Below are positions 61,062 to 64,000 of a stretch of DNA of 64,000 nt, one piece after another. Numbering within the stretch: position 1 is the stretch's first letter; every line of letters starts with the position of its first letter. A program made the position numbers and the translations under genes. This DNA is from Ramlibacter sp. (lineage in GTDB: Bacteria > Pseudomonadota > Gammaproteobacteria > Burkholderiales > Burkholderiaceae_C), in assembly GCA_016713005.1 (NCBI GenBank), contig JADJPY010000003.1:62001-126000 (forward strand). The letters run 5' to 3'. The notes under the pieces are model-generated. The model saw nothing but the letters and a program-made list of their open reading frames with translations, had not been told where the DNA came from and did not search any database.

Positions 61062-61625
61062 ATGACCACGTCGCGCCTGCCGATCGACCCCTCAACGCAC
61101 CTTCCCAGCATCCAGACTGCGGGGGAGCTCAGCAGCTTCCTTCAATCGGCCGTGGCCGACGAGGAGGCCATGCTGGTAGGCGACGGGCTGAGCACGCTGG
61201 CCGCACAGATTGAATCCATCGCGACAGGTGCGAAGGCAAATCTCGGGCGCGATGAGATGGCTTCCAGCCTGATGGACCTGCTGACGCTCTTGCGCGCGCA
61301 CAGGGCGCTGGTGATCGGGCTCAGCCCGGCGTGGCGCGGCCTGTATGAATACGCTACGTACCTCAATGCGCTCAACAATTTCCGCGTGATGATCGGTCAG
61401 TGGCTGCTCGAGGGTGAGCCCGATGGCGGCTTCTCCGCGAGTTTTGCGGACTTCGATCTGGTGGCTTGGCGCACCCTGGGCGAGGGCATGTTGCTCATTG
61501 ACATGTACGACCAGTGGCGCGAGCAGGAGCGCAAGGGCGAGGTTCGCAACGAGTCTGCGCTGGGTGAACTGGACGACTCGCGGGCGCGCAAGGTGCGCCA
61601 CTGGTGGGACCGGTTGCGCGGGTGA
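61062..61625 (+). CDS. Unrecognised 187-aa protein upstream of the DAHP synthase leader
   Basis: I do not recognise a family. The protein is acidic-to-neutral, largely helical by composition (ELSSFLQSAVADEEAMLVGDG, then MASSLMDLLTLLRAHRALVIGL and LNALNNFRVMIGQWLLEGE), and lacks signal peptide or membrane helices. It ends in a Trp/Arg-rich tail (KVRHWWDRLRG). It follows tldD by 42 bp and is probably co-transcribed. Its TGA stop shares its A with an ATG (61625) that opens the DAHP synthase leader frame. The wild-type role cannot be inferred. Confidence 0.75.
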   Translation: MTTSRLPIDPSTHLPSIQTAGELSSFLQSAVADEEAMLVGDGLSTLAAQIESIATGAKANLGRDEMASSLMDLLTLLRAHRALVIGLSPAWRGLYEYATYLNALNNFRVMIGQWLLEGEPDGGFSASFADFDLVAWRTLGEGMLLIDMYDQWREQERKGEVRNESALGELDDSRARKVRHWWDRLRG

Positions 61626-61627
61626 TG

Positions 61628-61636
61628 TGCTATATT
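61628..61636 (+). promoter_or_regulatory. Probable extended -10 promoter of the DAHP synthase leader
   Basis: TGCTATATT at 61628-61636 is a near-perfect extended -10 box, lying inside the junction with the upstream gene. Start is predicted 7 bp downstream, at the A of the leader ATG (61643), so the transcript would be leaderless. No good -35 hexamer is seen at 17 bp. Confidence 0.5.
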
Positions 61637-61642
61637 CAACCC

Positions 61643-61711
61643 ATGGTTTCCGCGAAGTTTTATTTTGCGTTCTACTGGTTCTCACGCTTCCAAGGCGGTC
61701 GAGAGGTCTGA
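61643..61711 (+). CDS. Aromatic-residue-rich leader peptide (22 aa)
   Basis: A short open frame starting ATG 61643 and ending TGA 61709-61711. Residues 6-16 hold FYFAFYWF followed by SRF: five Phe, two Tyr and one Trp among 22 residues, with consecutive aromatic codons at 61658-61690. This is the composition of attenuator leaders (compare pheL and the trp leaders) and fits control of a shikimate-pathway gene. A longer reading from ATG 61625, whose A is also the last base of the upstream gene's TGA stop, adds MCYIQP in frame, so translation could be coupled to that gene or begin on a leaderless message. No other credible coding interpretation of this interval exists. Confidence 0.75.
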   Translation: MVSAKFYFAFYWFSRFQGGREV

Positions 61712-61773
61712 ACGTACGCGAATCCAAGGTACCCGAATCTCAAGAAAACCGCCGGTCACGGCGGTTTTTTTTT
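61650..61773 (+). promoter_or_regulatory. Transcription attenuator of the DAHP synthase gene
   Basis: Three competing pairings are visible. (1:2) CCGCGAAG (61650-61657) with CTTC (61687-61690) and GCGG (61695-61698). (2:3) GGCGGT (61694-61699) with ACCGCC (61748-61753), an antiterminator. (3:4) the terminator at 61745-61773. A ribosome stalled on the aromatic codons would free segment 2 to pair with 3 and allow read-through; a ribosome reaching the stop codon covers segment 2, so the terminator forms. Confidence 0.7.
61745..61773 (+). terminator. Intrinsic terminator of the attenuator
   Basis: AAAACCGCCG, loop GTCA, CGGCGGTTTT and further T residues to 61773: a 10-bp stem with six GC pairs followed by a run of nine T. 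This is the best intrinsic terminator in the window and lies 42 bp before the DAHP synthase start codon, where a normal terminator would make no sense unless it is conditional. Confidence 0.88.
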
Positions 61774-61814
61774 GCCGCCGCCATCCGGCCCGCAACCTGC
61801 AAGGAGTCCTTCGA

Positions 61815-62939
61815 ATGAATGCCAAATCCGCCAGCAACACCAGCGATGCCTGGTATGCGTCGCCCGTCGACAAGACCAGCCAGACCGACGACGAACGCAT
61901 CAAGGACATCATGCCGCTGCCGCCCCCCGAACACCTGATCCGGTTCTTCCCGATCCGCGGCACCGCCGTGGAAACACTGATCGCGCGCACCCGTCGGGCG
62001 ATCCAGTCCATCATGGCGCGCAAGGATGACCGCCTGCTGGTGGTCATCGGCCCCTGCTCGATCCATGATCCGGGCGCGGCGCTGGAGTACGCGCGACGCC
62101 TCAAGACGTTGCGCGAGAAGTACGCGGGCACGCTCGAGGTCGTGATGCGCGTGTACTTCGAGAAGCCTCGCACCACGGTGGGATGGAAAGGTCTGATCAA
62201 CGACCCCTACCTGGACGAGAGTTTCCGGATCGATGAGGGCCTGCGCATCGCGCGCCAGCTGCTGATCGAGATCAACCGCCTGGGCCTCCCGGCGGGCAGC
62301 GAGTTCCTGGACGTGATCTCGCCTCAGTACATCGGCGACCTCATCAGCTGGGGCGCCATCGGCGCGCGCACCACCGAGAGCCAGGTCCATCGCGAGCTGG
62401 CCAGCGGCCTGAGTGCGCCCATCGGCTTCAAGAACGGTACGGACGGCAACATCCGCATCGCCACCGATGCCATCCAGGCCGCAGCCCGTGGCCACCATTT
62501 CCTGTCGGTGCACAAGAATGGGCAGGTGGCCATCGTGCAGACCAACGGAAACCGCGACTGCCATGTCATTCTGCGCGGTGGCAAGACCCCCAACTACGAC
62601 GCCGCCAGCGTGGACTCCGCCTGCCGCGAGCTGGAGGCCGCCAAGCTGCCCGCCACGCTGATGGTGGATTGCAGCCACGCCAACAGCAGCAAGCAGCACG
62701 AACGCCAGATCGAGGTGGCGCGCGACATTGCGGCGCAGATCAGCGGCGGCTCGCACCAGGTGTTCGGGGTCATGGTGGAGAGTCATCTCAAGGCCGGAGC
62801 CCAGAAGTTCACGCCGGGCAAGGACAAGGCTGTCGACCTGGAATACGGCAAGAGCATCACCGATGCCTGCATAGGCTGGGACGATTCGGCGCAGGTGCTG
62901 GAGATCCTGTCCGACGCGGTCGCCCGCCGTCGCGGCTGA
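61815..62939 (+). CDS. aroG: Class I DAHP synthase (3-deoxy-7-phosphoheptulonate synthase)
   Basis: A 374-aa enzyme condensing phosphoenolpyruvate and erythrose 4-phosphate, the first step of the shikimate pathway. Landmarks: VVIGPCSIHDPGAALEYARRL near 75-95, MRVYFEKPRTTVGWKGLINDP near 113-133, IGARTTESQVHRELASGLSAPIGFKNGTDG near 182-211 (key ARTTESQ and PIGFKNGTDG), and SHANSSKQHERQ near 286-297; all are AroAI-alpha hallmarks with metal-binding Cys, His and Glu residues. AAGGAG precedes the start at 61815. The isozyme type (Phe, Tyr or Trp sensitive) is not decided here, but the upstream leader reads all three aromatic residues. Confidence 0.95.
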   Translation: MNAKSASNTSDAWYASPVDKTSQTDDERIKDIMPLPPPEHLIRFFPIRGTAVETLIARTRRAIQSIMARKDDRLLVVIGPCSIHDPGAALEYARRLKTLREKYAGTLEVVMRVYFEKPRTTVGWKGLINDPYLDESFRIDEGLRIARQLLIEINRLGLPAGSEFLDVISPQYIGDLISWGAIGARTTESQVHRELASGLSAPIGFKNGTDGNIRIATDAIQAAARGHHFLSVHKNGQVAIVQTNGNRDCHVILRGGKTPNYDAASVDSACRELEAAKLPATLMVDCSHANSSKQHERQIEVARDIAAQISGGSHQVFGVMVESHLKAGAQKFTPGKDKAVDLEYGKSITDACIGWDDSAQVLEILSDAVARRRG

Positions 62940-62980
62940 GCCTGTCCTTTACAGGCCAGCTTCGTCGGCCTGGACGGATT

Positions 62981-62997
62981 TGTTACGACGCGTAACA
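62981..62997. promoter_or_regulatory. Palindromic operator-like site upstream of the last gene
   Basis: TGTTACG, ACG, CGTAACA: perfect 7-bp arms with a 3-bp spacer, centred about 70 bp upstream of the predicted transcription start of the gene at 63116. The position suits an activator site. The cognate regulator is unknown. Confidence 0.5.
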
Positions 62998-63022
62998 CCC
63001 TTCGGACCAAGCCCTGTGACGC

Positions 63023-63051
63023 TTGGTTCCGCAGGGGGTGCACGCTATAGT
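63023..63051 (+). promoter_or_regulatory. Probable promoter of the gene at 63116
   Basis: TTGGTT (63023-63028), 17 bp, TATAGT (63046-63051): a good sigma70 match about 65 bp before the start codon. Confidence 0.65.
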
Positions 63052-63115
63052 CCGTCACCACCCCGGGGCAGCGGCTTGTGCGCGTGCAGTTGCCGGGGAA
63101 ACCACCCACCACGCC

Positions 63116-64000
63116 ATGTCGATTGAACAACCCACCTTGCGGCTCGGCATGATCGGCTTTCCGGTCAAGCTCAGGGAGCAGCTGGAGCCGTGGCTGACCC
63201 CTTCGGGGGCGGGGTGGCCACATTGGAAATGCGTGGACTCAGTGATCGCCGATGCCTGGTGGGTCCACGGTGGCAGCCTTGTGGCAGTTGAAGAAGGCGC
63301 CTTGTTGCTGCATGCGCATGACGATGAAAACTCCCGGTTGCGCCTGGACATGAAGGCAGCGAATCGACCAATCGCGTTTTCAACCCCGCTGGCCGTGACC
63401 GATTTTGAGGCGCGGCACACCTTCAACCCCATGCTGGAGGGCGGTGCGCGTGGCGTGCTGCAGCAGTTCGAGGCCTGGCTGCGTCCGCTTCGCGCGCAAT
63501 TTGCCCTTGGGGCCCACATGATGCAGCGTGAGGCCGAATTGCGCCCTGGCGTGTACCACCTCAGTTGCAAGGGGCGCCTGCTGGCGGTCATTGACCTCGA
63601 GCAATGGCGAGTCGGCTTGTCCGCCACTGCGCGACCCGTTGATTTCGACGAGGCGACCTGGGAAAAGCGGCCGCTCGCAGCGGGGGCCATGCCGCCGCGC
63701 TTTGTGCAGACCACGGTGGCCCAGTTGATGTGGGCTTATTCCCAGCGCACCGAGCGCGATGTGCTGCCCTCACGCTATCGCACCGGGCCGGTGTACCTGC
63801 GCCGTCCGCCGCGCGTGCCCCGCGCGTGGCTGAACGAAAGTCACGAACTCCTGTTGCGTGAACTCGCGCTGGCACCGGGGACGTTTGACACCCTGGCGCA
63901 ACGCACCGGGCTGGCAACACCTGAACTCTCACGCGTGATGGCCGGGCTTTACTTTGCCGGCGCAATAACTTCCTCAATGAAAAAGGCGCAGGCCCAGGGG
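63116..64000 (+). CDS. Unrecognised protein, cut by the window end
   Basis: An open frame of 295 codons beginning MSIEQPTLRLGMIGFPVKLRE and still open at base 64000. It has its own promoter and a palindromic site upstream, and base composition and codon usage match its neighbours. No family is recognised. The last 60 residues (HELLLRELALAPGTFDTLAQRTGLATPELSRVMAGLYFAGAIT, key LAQRTGLATPELSRVMAGLY) look like a winged helix or DprA/MarR-like helix-turn-helix. The N-terminal part is a mixed alpha/beta region rich in Trp and Leu (PHWKCVDSVIADAWWVHGG). The missing 3' end prevents judging full length. Confidence 0.7.
   Translation, partial: MSIEQPTLRLGMIGFPVKLREQLEPWLTPSGAGWPHWKCVDSVIADAWWVHGGSLVAVEEGALLLHAHDDENSRLRLDMKAANRPIAFSTPLAVTDFEARHTFNPMLEGGARGVLQQFEAWLRPLRAQFALGAHMMQREAELRPGVYHLSCKGRLLAVIDLEQWRVGLSATARPVDFDEATWEKRPLAAGAMPPRFVQTTVAQLMWAYSQRTERDVLPSRYRTGPVYLRRPPRVPRAWLNESHELLLRELALAPGTFDTLAQRTGLATPELSRVMAGLYFAGAITSSMKKAQAQG

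Overview
The window is a high-GC (about two thirds G+C by eye) chromosomal segment of a betaproteobacterium, most likely a member of the Comamonadaceae (Burkholderiales). This rests on gene content and order (dapF-DUF484-xerC, a complete mra/dcw cluster ending in lpxC, ruvC next to a TupA-type ATP-grasp gene), on protein similarity recalled from that family, and on a roughly 57-bp interspersed palindromic element present in at least 11 copies. No IS element, prophage, CRISPR array, tRNA or rRNA is visible. It reads as core genome with a few lineage-specific genes.

Layout. 0-5.6 kb: acyl-CoA thioesterase, Atm1-like ABC exporter, two small proteins, a LysR regulator and aspartase (aspA). 5.6-9.8 kb: a glutamate/aspartate ABC uptake operon with two paralogous binding proteins, two permeases and the ATPase. 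9.9-15.1 kb: pyrC, a DUF3025 gene, htpX with a sigma32-like promoter, an FAD dehydrogenase, RNase P RNA (rnpB), and a long hairpin of unknown role. 15.2-27.5 kb: a pseudouridine-synthase-like protein lacking the usual catalytic Asp, a Nudix/metallo-beta-lactamase fusion, dapF-DUF484-xerC, a membrane sensor with a degenerate GGDEF domain, an RlmI-like methyltransferase, a His-rich COG0523 GTPase, a DksA with a long Lys/Ala/Pro N-terminal extension, and an unrecognised 610-aa protein with a STAS-like C-terminus.

27.5-46 kb: the dcw cluster in canonical order, mraZ-rsmH-ftsL-ftsI-murE-murF-mraY-murD-ftsW-murG-murC-ddl-ftsQ-ftsA-ftsZ-lpxC. Most genes overlap by 1-17 bp. A promoter precedes mraZ and carries four 10-bp-phased AAGTG/CAGTG repeats that fit a MraZ operator. 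These genes make lipid II, assemble the divisome and commit lipid A synthesis.

46-64 kb: a reverse-strand group (TupA-like ATP-grasp, ruvC, CdsA-like, PlsC-like, mtgA, aroE, TonB-like, RNase II, YqiA-like esterase), then a forward NarL-type two-component pair, rodA, a beta-hydroxyacid dehydrogenase, a YegP-type protein, tldD, an unknown gene, a class I DAHP synthase (aroG type), and an unrecognised gene cut by the window end.

The most interesting observation is upstream of the DAHP synthase. A short peptide gene with a run of Phe, Tyr and Trp codons is followed by mutually exclusive hairpins and an intrinsic terminator, a textbook attenuator for an aromatic-pathway gene. An extended -10 box lies where it would start the transcript at the leader's own AUG. 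The second is the palindromic element, which lies in frame inside eight protein genes (murE, murD, murG, dapF and others) and supplies the stop codon of a ninth.
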